A stretch of DNA of 64,000 bases from Pseudoxanthomonas helianthi. Lineage in GTDB: Bacteria > Pseudomonadota > Gammaproteobacteria > Xanthomonadales > Xanthomonadaceae. The notes under the pieces are model-generated. The model was given only the letters and a program-made list of their open reading frames with translations. It did no database searches and was not told the DNA's origin. The translations under genes and the position numbers were made by a program. Where the stretch lies: assembly GCF_017939625.1 (NCBI RefSeq), contig NZ_JAGKTC010000001.1, forward strand, positions 372,413-436,412. The letters are read 5' to 3'. Position 1 is the stretch's first letter. Each line of letters starts with the position of its first letter. This document shows, piece by piece, positions 25,526 through 34,458 of this stretch.

Positions 25526-26968
25526 ATGAATACGACCCGCCGCTTCAACTCCCCGCGTCGCCGCCACGTGCTGTCCATGGCGATCCTGTTGTCCTTCGTC
25601 GCCTGCGGCCACGCGATGGCCGGCGATGTCTGCGACACCGCCGAAGCCGGCGAAAGCGGCAACGCAGCGACCGCGGACGGCGCCGATGCCGTGGCTTGCG
25701 GAGCGCGGGCCACGGCCAGCGCGAACTTCTCCACCGCGTACGGCGTGGACAGCCAGGCGACATCCTTCCATGCGGTGGCGATCGGCAACGGCGCCCTCGC
25801 TCCCGGCGACCGCAGCACCGCGGTCGGCGGCATCGCCAAGGCCGGCAACTCGAGCGTTTCGATCGGCTTCGGCAGCGGCAACGCCGACGCTTCCGGCGCG
25901 ATCGCCGTCGGTTATTTCACCCGTGCGGAAAGTGGCGGTACCGCGCTCGGCCACAACGCAGACGCCGTCGCGGACGCCACGGCGGTGGGCCATATCGCCT
26001 TTGCCACCGGTGAATCCAGTACGGCGGTCGGCCATCTGGCCCAGTCCAGCGGCGCGTTCTCGGTGGCGCTGGGCGAAGGCAGCGTCGCCAGCGCCCATCG
26101 CAGCACCGCGGTCGGCCCGGAGGCGAAAGCCACCGGGTTCCTGGGCGTGGCGGTCGGCGGCTACAGTGAAGCCAGCGGCTACAGCAGCGCGGCAGTCGGC
26201 TACAACGCCATTGCCTCCGGGGAAACTTCATCGGCCTATGGCAACGGCGCGCGCGCGACCGCCGGCTACACCACCGCCAGCGGCAACCATGCCTCGGCCT
26301 CCGGCGAAGGCAGCACGGCGATAGGCCACAGCAGCATGGCCGAAGGCGAGAACGATATCGCCCTGGGCCTGGGGGCGCGCGCCGCCGCTGGCGATGGCAT
26401 CGCTTTGGGAACGCAAAGCCAGGTCCTTGCCCAAGGGGGCATCGCCCTCGGCACCGACAGCCATGTGCAGACCGGGGCGACCAATGCCGTAGCTATCGGC
26501 AGTGGTTCGGTCGCCGACCGCGCGAACACGGTTTCCATGGGTTCCGCTGGCGCCGAACGGCAGATCAGCAACGTCGCCGCCGGCACCCAGGCCACCGACG
26601 CGGCCAACGTGTCGCAACTGCAGTCCACGCTGGTTTCGGCCAATGCCTACGCCGACAGCAAGTTCGTCGGCTTCAGCGACGACTTCGAGGCTTATCGACA
26701 GCAGACGGATCGCCGCTTCGGCCAGCAGGACCGGCGCATGGATCGCGTGGGCGCATTGAGCGCGGCCATGTCGCAGATGGCGATCAATGCCGCGGGCGCG
26801 CAGAGCGCGCGCGGCCGGCTGGCCCTGGGCATCGGCTCCTATGGCGGCGAGCAGGCGTTGTCGATCGGCTATGCGAAGAAGATCGGCACGCGCGGCAGCT
26901 TCAGCCTGGGCGGCGCGTTCGGCGGTGGCGAAAGCAGCGGCGGCGTGGGCTTCGGCATCGACCTGTAA
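25526..26968 (+). CDS. YadA-like trimeric autotransporter adhesin (second copy)
   Basis: 480 residues, same plan as the first copy: signal peptide ending about GHAMA, the shared mature N-terminus GDVCDTAEAGESGN with a second cysteine in VACG, a head of about 20 YadA-type repeats, a neck (RQISNVAAGTQATDAANVSQL), a short stalk and an anchor ending GGVGFGIDL. It lacks the EF-hand-like insert of its neighbour. CAGGAG precedes the ATG by 6 bases. Predicted outer-membrane trimer mediating adhesion. Ends 15 bases before the convergent kinase gene, with no clear terminator. Confidence 0.92.
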   Translation: MNTTRRFNSPRRRHVLSMAILLSFVACGHAMAGDVCDTAEAGESGNAATADGADAVACGARATASANFSTAYGVDSQATSFHAVAIGNGALAPGDRSTAVGGIAKAGNSSVSIGFGSGNADASGAIAVGYFTRAESGGTALGHNADAVADATAVGHIAFATGESSTAVGHLAQSSGAFSVALGEGSVASAHRSTAVGPEAKATGFLGVAVGGYSEASGYSSAAVGYNAIASGETSSAYGNGARATAGYTTASGNHASASGEGSTAIGHSSMAEGENDIALGLGARAAAGDGIALGTQSQVLAQGGIALGTDSHVQTGATNAVAIGSGSVADRANTVSMGSAGAERQISNVAAGTQATDAANVSQLQSTLVSANAYADSKFVGFSDDFEAYRQQTDRRFGQQDRRMDRVGALSAAMSQMAINAAGAQSARGRLALGIGSYGGEQALSIGYAKKIGTRGSFSLGGAFGGGESSGGVGFGIDL

Positions 26969-26983
26969 GCCACGCCGTCACGC

Positions 26984-29629
26984 TCAGCGGGAACCCTGCG
27001 CCGCGCGGACCACTTCCTCCGCGCGGCGCAGCCGGGCGTCCTTGGCATCGAGCAGGCGCTTCAGGTTCGCCTGTGCGGTTTCCAGCGCGGCATCCGCGCC
27101 CGGACGCCGCGCCGCCGCTTCGCAAGCCGCACGGATCACGCCGACATAGGCGAGCCTGGCCGGATCGTCGTTCGCTTCGGCGGTCAGCGCATGGGCGCGC
27201 TGCGCCGTCGCGCATCCGGGATCGGGTGTGCCGAACACTATTTTCGCCCGCGCCAAGTCGCGCAGGGCGCCGGCCGCGGAACGCGTGCCTTCGCCCATCG
27301 CCGCTTCCCAGCTGTCCACGGCCTGTTGTAGGTGGACGAGCGCCTTCGCATCGCCGCGATCCAGTTCGATCGCGCCCAGCGTGTGCAACGAAGTCGCGGT
27401 CGAGTGGTGGCGAAGCCCGTATTTCGCCATGCGGATGCGCAAGGCTTCCTCGGCCAGCGGCTGCCCCTGCGCGGCGTGCCCCGATTCCAGTTCGCAGGTG
27501 GCCAGGTTGTTGGCAACGGTAGCCACGCCCGGATGCGCATTGCCGAACTGCGCGCGTCGCATCGCCAGCACCTGGCGGAACAGCACCGCGGCTTCGCCGA
27601 ACCGGCGTTGCGCGTAGAGCACGCTGGCCAGGTCGTTCGCCGCGCCGACGGTGCCCGGGTGGCCGGGCCCGTACACCGACGTGCGCAGCGCGAGTTCCTC
27701 GCGACGCAGGGCTTCCGCTTCGGCCAGCGGCCCGGTATTGGCCAGCACCATGGCCAGGGCGTCCAGCGCCCGCGCGCGCAACGGATCGCGCGGCGGTGCG
27801 GTACGCCGGATATCGGCAAGCGTGGATCGCGCCAGGCGTCCGGCATCGTCCAGCCGGCCTTCCAGCACGTGCAACGAGACCAGGCTCATCGCGACTTCCT
27901 GGGTTCGCCTGTCGCCTGCCCCCAGCAACTGCATCCGCGAGCGGTGCGCGGCCTCGTACGCAGCGCGCGCTTCGTCGCGCCGGTTCAATGCCTGCAATTC
28001 CAGCCCCCGCTGGTGCGCGGCGGTCGCCTGCGCCAGGCGGGTGTCGCGATCGTTCGCGAGCAGGAGCGGCTGCAATGCGTCGAGCACGGACAACGCTTCC
28101 GGATAGCGGCCGAGCTGATGCAACAGGCGCGCGCGGGTCAGCTCCTGTGTCCGGTACAAGGCCGCATCGCCGACACGCAACGCGAGCGCGGAAGCCTCCG
28201 AGGCGAGGGACAGCGCTTCGTCGTAATGGCCCAGGCCGCGCTGCGCATCGGCCATCGCCCCGAGCAGTTCCGCGCGAACTTCAGGCCGATCCTCGAATTG
28301 CCCGCGCATCCGTTCGACGCCGCGGCCGAGCAGCTCCTGCGCGGTCACTTCGCGGCCGCGCGCCATTTCCGGATCGGCCAGTTCGAACAAACCGCCCATG
28401 AATTCGAGCACGGCGCGCGACTTCGCGCTTTCGGCCAGCGCGTGGTCGCGCTGCAACCGCGCCTGATGACCCTGCCACAGGGCCACGCCCAGGCCGGCGA
28501 CCAGCGCGACCAGACCCAGCGCGGCAATGGCGGAAGCCAGCGCGTGCCGATGCAGGAAGCGCCGCGCCCGGTACGACCAGCCGCCGTTCGCGGCGGCGAC
28601 CGGACGACGGTCAAGCCAGGCCTTCAAGTCCGCGACGAGTTCCTGCACCGAAGCGTAGCGCGCCTGCGGCGACAGCGCGCAGGCCTTGCCGGCGATCGCG
28701 TCGAGGTCGCCGCGCAAGCGCTTGCGCCAACCGCAGTCGTCCCCGGCCAATGCGCTCGGCAATGGCACGCGCACGTCGCGGTCGGCCGCCGTGCGTCCAA
28801 CCTTGCGGCACGCCAGCAACTCGGTCAGCAGGATGCCCAGGCTGAAGACATCGCTGGTCACGTCCAGGCTGGCGCCGGCCAGTTGTTCGGGACTGGCATA
28901 GGCTGGCGTGCAGAAAGCCAGCGGGTCGGCGCTGCCCTGCCCCAGCACCTGGGCGATGCCGAAATCCAGCAGCACCGGCGAGTCGGCATCGCGCATCAGG
29001 ATGTTGCTGGGCTTGATGTCGCAGTGGATCACCAGCCGCTGGTGCGCGGCCTGCACCGCAAGGCAGACGCGCAGGAACTGGCGAACGCGCGCCTGCAGGT
29101 CCAGCCCTTCGCGTTCGCAATGCGCGTCCAGCGGCGCGCCGGGCACGTATTCCATCACCAGGTAGGGATGGCCCGCGGGCGTGGTGCCGCCATCGAACAA
29201 GCGGGCGATGCCAGGGTGTTCCAGCTCGGCCAGTATCTGCCGCTCTTCGGCCAGGCGGCTGGCCACGCCCGCATCGGCGGCCAGGCCGCGCAGCAGCTTG
29301 ATCGCGACGCGCTGGCGGAACAACTGGTCGGCGCGCTCGGCCACGAACACCGTGCCCATGCCGCCGCTGGCCAGCCGTTCGACCATCTGCCATTGGCCAA
29401 GACGCTCGCCGACCTGCAGTTCCGTCTCGGGCAACGAGGCCATCAATTGCCCAAGCGGTCCGAGTGCGCGGTTGAAGCTGATCGTCTGCGCTTGCAGCAA
29501 CGCCATCGCTTCCTCGATGGCGGCGCGATCCTCGGTCAGCGCTTCCAGCCGTGATCGCCATTGCGCCTGGGGCAGGTCGCAGACCTTTTCGAACAAGTCA
29601 CGCAGCCGGTTCCAGTCCGCGTTCGCCAT
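26984..29629 (-). CDS. Transmembrane Ser/Thr protein kinase with C-terminal tetratricopeptide-like repeats
   Basis: 881 residues. N-terminal helical segment (1-70), Hanks-type kinase (about 76-345): glycine loop LASGGMGTVF, VAIK lysine 111, alpha-C glutamate in the 128-131 region, catalytic loop HCDIKPSN (Asp204), metal DFG (222-224) and the ASPEQL substrate segment. The arginine usual before the catalytic aspartate is cysteine, so it is a non-RD kinase. One membrane helix (364-385) is followed by about 490 residues of TPR-like helical pairs, probably periplasmic. Follows the ECF sigma gene by 21 bases. Likely signals through that sigma factor. Confidence 0.9.
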   Translation of the reverse strand: MANADWNRLRDLFEKVCDLPQAQWRSRLEALTEDRAAIEEAMALLQAQTISFNRALGPLGQLMASLPETELQVGERLGQWQMVERLASGGMGTVFVAERADQLFRQRVAIKLLRGLAADAGVASRLAEERQILAELEHPGIARLFDGGTTPAGHPYLVMEYVPGAPLDAHCEREGLDLQARVRQFLRVCLAVQAAHQRLVIHCDIKPSNILMRDADSPVLLDFGIAQVLGQGSADPLAFCTPAYASPEQLAGASLDVTSDVFSLGILLTELLACRKVGRTAADRDVRVPLPSALAGDDCGWRKRLRGDLDAIAGKACALSPQARYASVQELVADLKAWLDRRPVAAANGGWSYRARRFLHRHALASAIAALGLVALVAGLGVALWQGHQARLQRDHALAESAKSRAVLEFMGGLFELADPEMARGREVTAQELLGRGVERMRGQFEDRPEVRAELLGAMADAQRGLGHYDEALSLASEASALALRVGDAALYRTQELTRARLLHQLGRYPEALSVLDALQPLLLANDRDTRLAQATAAHQRGLELQALNRRDEARAAYEAAHRSRMQLLGAGDRRTQEVAMSLVSLHVLEGRLDDAGRLARSTLADIRRTAPPRDPLRARALDALAMVLANTGPLAEAEALRREELALRTSVYGPGHPGTVGAANDLASVLYAQRRFGEAAVLFRQVLAMRRAQFGNAHPGVATVANNLATCELESGHAAQGQPLAEEALRIRMAKYGLRHHSTATSLHTLGAIELDRGDAKALVHLQQAVDSWEAAMGEGTRSAAGALRDLARAKIVFGTPDPGCATAQRAHALTAEANDDPARLAYVGVIRAACEAAARRPGADAALETAQANLKRLLDAKDARLRRAEEVVRAAQGSR

Positions 29630-29650
29630 GTCGCCGCCCGTGTCGCCGGC

Positions 29651-30202
29651 TCAGGCCAGCTGCCGGTTCAACCAGGCCTTGGCGAAGCGCAGGTCGCGTT
29701 CCACCGTGGGGACCGATACGCCGAGCACGCAGGCGATCTCGTCGTGGGCCATGCCGCCGAAATAGGCCATTTCCAGCGCCTTCGCCGGACGCTCGTCGTT
29801 GTCCGCCAACTGCTCCAGGCATTGGTGCAGGGCTAGCACGTCGTGTTCGATCACCAGTCCGGACTCGCGGTCGGCATGCGACAGGGTCAGCGCCAGCGCG
29901 CCGCCGCCGCGCTTGTCCGCGGCTCGCGCCCGCGCGTGGTCGACCAGCACCGCGCGCATCTTCAGCGCCGCCAGGGCGAAGAAATGCGCCCGGTCCTGCC
30001 AGCCGACCTCGTTGCCGAGCAGGCGCATCAGCGCCTCGTGGACGACCACCGTCGGCTGCAAGGTGTTGCCGGCGCCGCCCTGGTTGAAGCGCGCCGCGGC
30101 CATGCCGCGCAGGGTGTCGTAGACCTGCGCCAGCAGGCGATCGCGCGAGGTGTCGTCCCCGTCGCGCCATGCATGCAGCAGATTGGTCAGGTCTTCCGCC
30201 AT
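29651..30202 (-). CDS. ECF-type RNA polymerase sigma factor
   Basis: 183 residues with the region 2 block RAHFFALAALKMRAVLVDHARARAADKRGGG and the region 4 helix-turn-helix GMAHDEIACVLGVSVPTVERDLRFAKAWL, the pattern of the TIGR02999-type ECF group. No anti-sigma gene is adjacent; instead a membrane Ser/Thr kinase follows after 21 bases. In Xanthomonas citri and Vibrio such kinase-linked sigma factors (ECF43) are switched on by phosphorylation; assignment of this protein to that group is inferred. Start MAEDLTNLLHAWRDGD by family. Confidence 0.88.
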   Translation of the reverse strand: MAEDLTNLLHAWRDGDDTSRDRLLAQVYDTLRGMAAARFNQGGAGNTLQPTVVVHEALMRLLGNEVGWQDRAHFFALAALKMRAVLVDHARARAADKRGGGALALTLSHADRESGLVIEHDVLALHQCLEQLADNDERPAKALEMAYFGGMAHDEIACVLGVSVPTVERDLRFAKAWLNRQLA

Positions 30203-30318
30203 TCCCCGGCTCCGTCGCGTTCCGTCAGCGGCCGACGCCGGATCGTAGCCGAGCCCCCGCCGCGACGCGATACGGACCTTCGATGCACCTCGCGAAACGC
30301 GACGGCCGTCGTGAACCC

Positions 30319-31056
30319 TCAGTCGTCGCCCTGGAACCCGCCGGACCGGTAGGTCAGCACCAGTGTGTCGCGGTGACCCGCGCCATCGAGCGGCTGGATC
30401 GGCGTCGACTCGTGGATCATCCGCGCGTCGTCGAGGAACAGCAGCGACCACGGCTGGGTCAGAGTGAAGCGCTGGCCGTTGGGGCCGTCGGCTTCGAACA
30501 CGCGCGTTTCGCCGCCCTTGATGCCCTCGCGTCCGACCAGCAGCACGGCGACGAAGTCGACGCCATCGCGGTGCGCGCCTTCCGGCGTGGGTCGGCCGAT
30601 GCCATCGCTGGTGTCGATGCGGAAGGTGTGCGCTTCCACGTACCACGGTTGCGCGCCCTTCAGCGCGGAACAGGTCGTGCCCAACGCCAGCAACAGCTTC
30701 GGCCAGGCCGGATTCGCCACCAGCGTCGGATCAACCGGTTCGAACCAGCGCAGCATGCCGCCATGCAGGGCGTTGTATTCGAGCGATTGCCAATGCGCGC
30801 GGTGCGGCGTCTGCCGCAGCTCGCCGCCGTCGGCAACGAAGCAGGAATGCCGGCGCTGGCGATAACGGCCGCCGTCCTTCAGGTACGGATCGGGACGCAG
30901 GTCGTCCCAGTACGGATGCAGCGCATCGAGATCCGCGATATCCAGGCCGGCCAGCTTGCCCAGTTGCGCGGGCGGCAGCACCGCGTAGCCGTGTTCGCGC
31001 ACCTGCGCGATCAGCTGGTCGGCGTTGGCGAAAGGCGGCGGGAAACTGGCGACCAC
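30319..31056 (-). CDS. 2-oxoglutarate/Fe(II) dioxygenase family protein (PF10014-like)
   Basis: 245 residues. The iron-binding set appears as H-x-D in GAHRDGVDFVAVLLVGR and a distal histidine in ARMIHESTPI, with a downstream arginine (HRDTLVLTYR) for 2-oxoglutarate; the GGETRVFEADG strand lies between. This resembles the 2OG-Fe dioxygenases that hydroxylate free amino acids (isoleucine-hydroxylase type), but the substrate cannot be read. GTG at 31056, 8 bases after GAGG, is the chosen start; the open frame runs on through the tRNA gene, which must be artefact. Monocistronic. Confidence 0.8.
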   Translation of the reverse strand: MVASFPPPFANADQLIAQVREHGYAVLPPAQLGKLAGLDIADLDALHPYWDDLRPDPYLKDGGRYRQRRHSCFVADGGELRQTPHRAHWQSLEYNALHGGMLRWFEPVDPTLVANPAWPKLLLALGTTCSALKGAQPWYVEAHTFRIDTSDGIGRPTPEGAHRDGVDFVAVLLVGREGIKGGETRVFEADGPNGQRFTLTQPWSLLFLDDARMIHESTPIQPLDGAGHRDTLVLTYRSGGFQGDD

Positions 31057-31149
31057 GACTTCGACCTCGATGCGCGCCGGAATGTGGTCCGGCCTTAGGC
31101 GTCCATTGTCGCCGTTCGCCGCTGGCGCGGAAAGCGCATCGACCGAAAC

Positions 31150-31178
31150 GCAAAAACCCGCGCGAGGCGGGTTTTTGC
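31150..31178. terminator. Intrinsic terminator between tRNA-Gln and the dioxygenase gene
   Basis: A 12-bp perfect stem GCAAAAACCCGC ... GCGGGTTTTTGC lies 15 bases past the tRNA 3' end. It would stop transcripts from rplM-rpsI-tRNA on the minus strand. Symmetric A/T tracts allow either direction. Confidence 0.88.
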
Positions 31179-31192
31179 GTGGATTTCGAAGA

Positions 31193-31267
31193 TGGCAGCC
31201 CCGGATGGATTCGAACCACCGAATGCCTGAGTCAGAGTCAGGTGCCTTACCGCTTGGCGACGGGGCT
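31193..31267 (-). tRNA. tRNA-Gln (anticodon CTG)
   Basis: On the minus strand a full cloverleaf can be folded: acceptor AGCCCCG/CGGGGCT, D arm with AAGCGGTAAGG, anticodon stem CCTGA/TCAGG around loop CTCTGAC (anticodon CTG), T arm GGTGG-TTCGAAT-CCATC, and encoded CCA. The D-arm and GCATTC variable region match other bacterial glutamine tRNAs. It lies 48 bases downstream of rpsI. Confidence 0.95.
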
Positions 31268-31315
31268 ATGCAGCGGATTGTAGCGCCGAAGCGAGGCTCC
31301 GGCGCAAGCAAACCA

Positions 31316-31708
31316 TTAACGCTTGGAGAACTGGGTGGCGCGGCGAGCCTTGTGCAGGCCGACCTTCTTGCGCTCGACTTCGCGGGCGTCGCGGGTCACG
31401 AAGCCGGCCTTGCGCAGCTCGGTCTTCAGCGACTCGTCGTACTCGACCAGCGCGCGGGCGATGCCCAGGCGGATCGCACCGGCCTGGCCGGTGGTGCCGC
31501 CGCCGCTGGCGGTGACGAAGATGTCGAAGTTCTCGGTGTTCTTGGTCAGCTCCAGCGGCTGGCGCACGATCATGCGCGCGGTTTCGCGGCCGAAGAATTC
31601 GTCCAGCGGACGATCGTTGACCGTGATCTTGCCGGTGCCCTTGCGCAGGAACACGCGGGCGGTGGAGGACTTGCGACGGCCGGTGCCGTAGTTTTGAGTG
31701 ATGGCCAT
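31316..31708 (-). CDS. rpsI: 30S ribosomal protein S9 (uS9)
   Basis: 130 residues with the conserved start ([17 protein letters not shown]), the [22 protein letters not shown] core and the basic C-terminal tail [10 protein letters not shown] that reaches the P-site tRNA. Second gene of the universal rplM-rpsI operon, 3 bases after rplM. Confidence 0.98.
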   Translation of the reverse strand: MAITQNYGTGRRKSSTARVFLRKGTGKITVNDRPLDEFFGRETARMIVRQPLELTKNTENFDIFVTASGGGTTGQAGAIRLGIARALVEYDESLKTELRKAGFVTRDAREVERKKVGLHKARRATQFSKR

Positions 31709-31711
31709 GAC

Positions 31712-32140
31712 TTAGATATCCAGGACTTGCGGCTGCTGGGCGGCGTGCGGGTGCTCGGCACCCTTGTAGACCTTGAGCTTGCGGTACATGTCGCGGCCCA
31801 GCGGGCCCTTCGGCAGCATGCCCTTGACGGCGATCTCGATGACGCGCTCCGGATGGCGCTCCAGCGCCTGGGCCAGGGTCTCGGTCTTCAGGTTGCCGAT
31901 GTAGCCGGTGAAGCGGTGATACAGCTTGTCGTTCAACTTGTTGCCGGTGACGTGGATCTTCTCGGCGTTGATCACAACGAGGTAGTCGCCGGTGTCGACG
32001 TGCGGGGTGTACACGGGCTTGTGCTTGCCGCGCAGGCGGCGGGCCAACTCGCTGGACAGGCGGCCCAGGGTCTTGCCGGTGGCGTCGACGAGGTACCAGT
32101 CACGCTGGACGGTCTCGTTCTTGGCGGTAAAAGTGGTCAT
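31712..32140 (-). CDS. rplM: 50S ribosomal protein L13 (uL13)
   Basis: 142 residues, full length. [36 protein letters not shown] and [20 protein letters not shown] are the standard L13 blocks. First gene of rplM-rpsI, divergent from coq7 with a 181-bp intergenic region that must contain the ribosomal promoter. Confidence 0.98.
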   Translation of the reverse strand: MTTFTAKNETVQRDWYLVDATGKTLGRLSSELARRLRGKHKPVYTPHVDTGDYLVVINAEKIHVTGNKLNDKLYHRFTGYIGNLKTETLAQALERHPERVIEIAVKGMLPKGPLGRDMYRKLKVYKGAEHPHAAQQPQVLDI

Positions 32141-32321
32141 GGCGAAACTCGCAGCTTGTGGTGACTGGTCGGGCGGATTCCGGGACGGGCCGCGGAACTT
32201 TGCCTCGCATTGGCGTGAAGCGGGGACAACACAGAAGCGGAATGATAGCCCGCGGCGCCAGCTGTCGCAAGTCCGGAAGCCCGGCCGGACGAGCGGCACG
32301 AGCCGCGGCACAATATCGACC

Positions 32322-32963
32322 ATGATCTCCCGCAGCCTGTCCCCCGCCGATCGCTTCCTCGTCGAAACCCAGCGCGCGCTGGAAACCGTGTTCGGCCAGC
32401 CCCCGGCCAGCCGGCCCAACCCGGCCGCCGATACGCCGGAAGTCGAGCTGGACGCCGCCGAGCGGCGCCACGCCGCCGGGCTGATGCGGATCAACCATGT
32501 CGGCGAGGTCTGCGCGCAGGGTTTGTACTTCGGCCAGGCCGCGGTCGCACGCGACGATGAGACTCGCACCCACCTGCTGGCCGCCGCGCAGGAGGAAACC
32601 GACCACCTGGCCTGGTGCGCCGACCGCCTGCGCGAGCTGCACAGCCGGCCCAGCCTGTTCAATCCGCTGTGGTATTCGGGCAGCTATGCGCTGGGTGCGC
32701 TGGCCGGCTTGCGCGGCGACGGCTGGAGCCTGGGTTTCGTGGTCGAAACCGAGCGCCAGGTCGAAGCCCACCTGGACGAGCACCTGCAGACCCTGCCCGA
32801 AGCCGACCTGCGCAGCCGCGACATCCTGCAGGTGATGAAGGCCGACGAAGCCCGCCACGCCGATCACGCCGAACAGGCCGGCGCGCGCCGGCTGCCGCAG
32901 CCGATCCCGTCACTGATGGCAGCCGCGTCGAAATTCATGAAGACGGTGGCCTACCGCCTGTAG
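32322..32963 (+). CDS. coq7: 2-polyprenyl-3-methyl-6-methoxy-benzoquinol hydroxylase (ubiquinone biosynthesis)
   Basis: 213 residues, di-iron carboxylate hydroxylase of ubiquinone synthesis. Iron-binding motifs are visible: [11 protein letters not shown] (E-x2-H type), [21 protein letters not shown] and [11 protein letters not shown]. Membrane-associated through the hydrophobic helix near [17 protein letters not shown]. In gammaproteobacteria Coq7 takes the place of UbiF. Its product ubiquinone is the acceptor for ETF-QO at the window's left edge. Confidence 0.95.
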   Translation: MISRSLSPADRFLVETQRALETVFGQPPASRPNPAADTPEVELDAAERRHAAGLMRINHVGEVCAQGLYFGQAAVARDDETRTHLLAAAQEETDHLAWCADRLRELHSRPSLFNPLWYSGSYALGALAGLRGDGWSLGFVVETERQVEAHLDEHLQTLPEADLRSRDILQVMKADEARHADHAEQAGARRLPQPIPSLMAAASKFMKTVAYRL

Positions 32964-32974
32964 GCGACCCCATC

Positions 32975-33048
32975 GGGGGAGCGACGTAAGTCGCGAACGG
33001 AGCGCGATAGTCCGAACGAAGAGCGTTCGCGACTTACGTCGCTCCCAC
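32975..33048. repeat. REPIN-like inverted pair, ACGTAAGT core
   Basis: GGGAGCGACGTAAGTCGCGAAC at about 32977-32998 faces its reverse complement at about 33025-33046 across a 26-bp loop. It sits between the 3' ends of convergent coq7 and sugE. The same unit forms the pairs at 35.6 and 47.0 kb. Confidence 0.85.
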
Positions 33049-33062
33049 GACGGGTGGCACGG

Positions 33063-33380
33063 CTACGAGGACACCACTTTCAGGCCGACCACGCCGGCCA
33101 CTATCAGGCCGATGCACAGCAGGCGCGCCGGCGACATGCTTTCGCCGAACAGCAGCACGCCCAACGTCACCACGCCCAGCGCGCCGATTCCGGTCCAGAT
33201 CGCGTAGGCGGTGCCCACCGGCAGCGTCTTCAGCGATTGGGTCAGCAGCCACAGGCTGATCGCAGCGGCGACCAGGGTACCGACGCTGGGCCACAGCCGG
33301 GTGAAGCCCTGCGTGTATTTCAGGCCCACGGCGAAGCCGATTTCGAACAGGCCGGCCAGCAGCAGATAGATCCAGGACAT
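33063..33380 (-). CDS. sugE: SugE/Gdx-type small multidrug resistance exporter
   Basis: 105 residues, four membrane helices. The conserved glutamate of the SMR family is E13 ([18 protein letters not shown]) and the [15 protein letters not shown] block is of the SugE/Gdx kind rather than EmrE. Gdx members export guanidinium in exchange for protons; some export quaternary ammonium compounds. Start [11 protein letters not shown] is preceded by TGGAGGT. The leader upstream is unusually structured (see the next feature). Confidence 0.92.
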   Translation of the reverse strand: MSWIYLLLAGLFEIGFAVGLKYTQGFTRLWPSVGTLVAAAISLWLLTQSLKTLPVGTAYAIWTGIGALGVVTLGVLLFGESMSPARLLCIGLIVAGVVGLKVVSS

Positions 33381-33399
33381 GGAAACCTCCAGCAGATGT

Positions 33400-33481
33400 A
33401 AAAAGAAAGCGGCCCGGAACTTCCGTTCCGGACCGCCGTCGGTAGCGTTGCGCGGCCAGGCCGCGGGCGGGCCGTCCCGCC
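33400..33481 (-). promoter_or_regulatory. Structured leader of sugE with intrinsic terminator; possible riboswitch
   Basis: Read on the minus strand towards sugE: hairpin GGCGGG-ACGG-CCCGCC (33466-33481), hairpin CGCGG-loop-CCGCG (33451-33465), then a 12-bp hairpin closing on GGAA (33409-33436) followed by a T-rich tract, which looks like a terminator 20-odd bases before the sugE ribosome site. The ACGG loop on a GC stem is like one half of the guanidine-II (mini-ykkC) riboswitch, which controls related exporters; the second ACGR loop is not evident, so the class is uncertain. Confidence 0.45.
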
Positions 33482-33530
33482 TTGATTCGAGGGTCAGCCT
33501 AGCAAGCGCCGGCCGAACCGGATGTAACCG

Positions 33531-34325
33531 TCATTCGACCAGGTTGCGGCCGTGGTACAGCTCTTCGATCTCGCGCTTCAGCCGCGCTTCGATCTTCATG
33601 CGCTCCTTGAACGACAGGTTCTTGGCCTTTTCCTCGAACAGGTAGGTGTCCAGGTCGAAATCCTTCACGTGCATCTTGGTGTGGAAGATGTTCTCCTGGT
33701 ACACGTTCACGTCGATCATCTCGTAGCGCGAACGGATGTTCTTGGCCAGGTAGTCCTGGATCGAATTGATCTTGTGGTCGATGTAATGCTTCTTGCCCTT
33801 GATGTCGCGGGTGAAGCCGCGCACGCGGTAGTCCATGATGACGATGTCGGACTCGAAGCTCTCGATCAGGTAGTTCAAGGCCTTCAGCGGCGAAATGACC
33901 CCGCAGGTGGCTACGTCGATGTCGGCGCGGAAGGTCGCGATGCCGTTGTCCGGGTGGGTTTCCGGATAGGTGTGCACGGTGATGTGCGACTTGTCCATGT
34001 GCGCGACCACCGCGTCGGAGATGATCTCCTTGCCGGCGTCCTTCTTGTCGATCACCGGTTCCTCGGAAATGAGGATGGTCACCGATGCGCCCTGCGGATC
34101 GTAGTCCTGGCGGGCGACGTTGAGGATGTTGGCACCGATGATCTCGGCCACGTCGGTGAGGATCTGGGTCAGCCTGTCGGCGTTGTATTCCTCGTCGATG
34201 TAGGCGATGTAGCGCTGGCGCTCCTCTTCGGTCACCGCGTAGCAGACGTCGTAGATGTTGAAGCTCAACGCCTTGGTGAGGTTGTTGAAGCCCTGCAGGC
34301 GCAGGCGCGGCAGCGGTTTGACCAC
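33531..34325 (-). CDS. speD: S-adenosylmethionine decarboxylase proenzyme
   Basis: 264 residues, the same size as the E. coli type. The self-cleavage site is at Lys112-Ser113 in [18 protein letters not shown]; the serine becomes the pyruvoyl group. Provides decarboxylated AdoMet for spermidine synthesis. Cysteine in ATCGVISPL is the conserved catalytic one. Divergent from clp with 133 bases between starts, the same arrangement as in Xanthomonas. Confidence 0.96.
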   Translation of the reverse strand: MVKPLPRLRLQGFNNLTKALSFNIYDVCYAVTEEERQRYIAYIDEEYNADRLTQILTDVAEIIGANILNVARQDYDPQGASVTILISEEPVIDKKDAGKEIISDAVVAHMDKSHITVHTYPETHPDNGIATFRADIDVATCGVISPLKALNYLIESFESDIVIMDYRVRGFTRDIKGKKHYIDHKINSIQDYLAKNIRSRYEMIDVNVYQENIFHTKMHVKDFDLDTYLFEEKAKNLSFKERMKIEARLKREIEELYHGRNLVE

Positions 34326-34458
34326 GACGGTAGTCCCTCGGGGAAGGAAGCGGATTAGGGGCGCGATTATGGGGCAATCGGGCCGTCAGCGGTATGGCCG
34401 CGGCCTGTGTTTGCCGTGAAGCCCGTATTGGCCTTAAGCTCCCAAGATTCCAGAGCCC

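Noticed and set aside
27332-29554. A 740-codon frame antisense to the kinase gene
   Set aside because: Shadow of the TPR-rich kinase coding strand, no motifs.
31193-31267. tRNA-Gln as an integration site for a mobile island
   Set aside because: No integrase, no direct repeat of the tRNA 3' end and conserved genes on both sides.
31057-31311. N-terminal extension of the 2OG dioxygenase
   Set aside because: The extension would be translated across the tRNA-Gln gene and a terminator.
33381-33510. Full guanidine-I (ykkC) riboswitch before sugE
   Set aside because: A CTAGG sequence is present but the conserved core segments of that class are not found in the right order; only the weaker ACGG-loop resemblance was kept as a finding.
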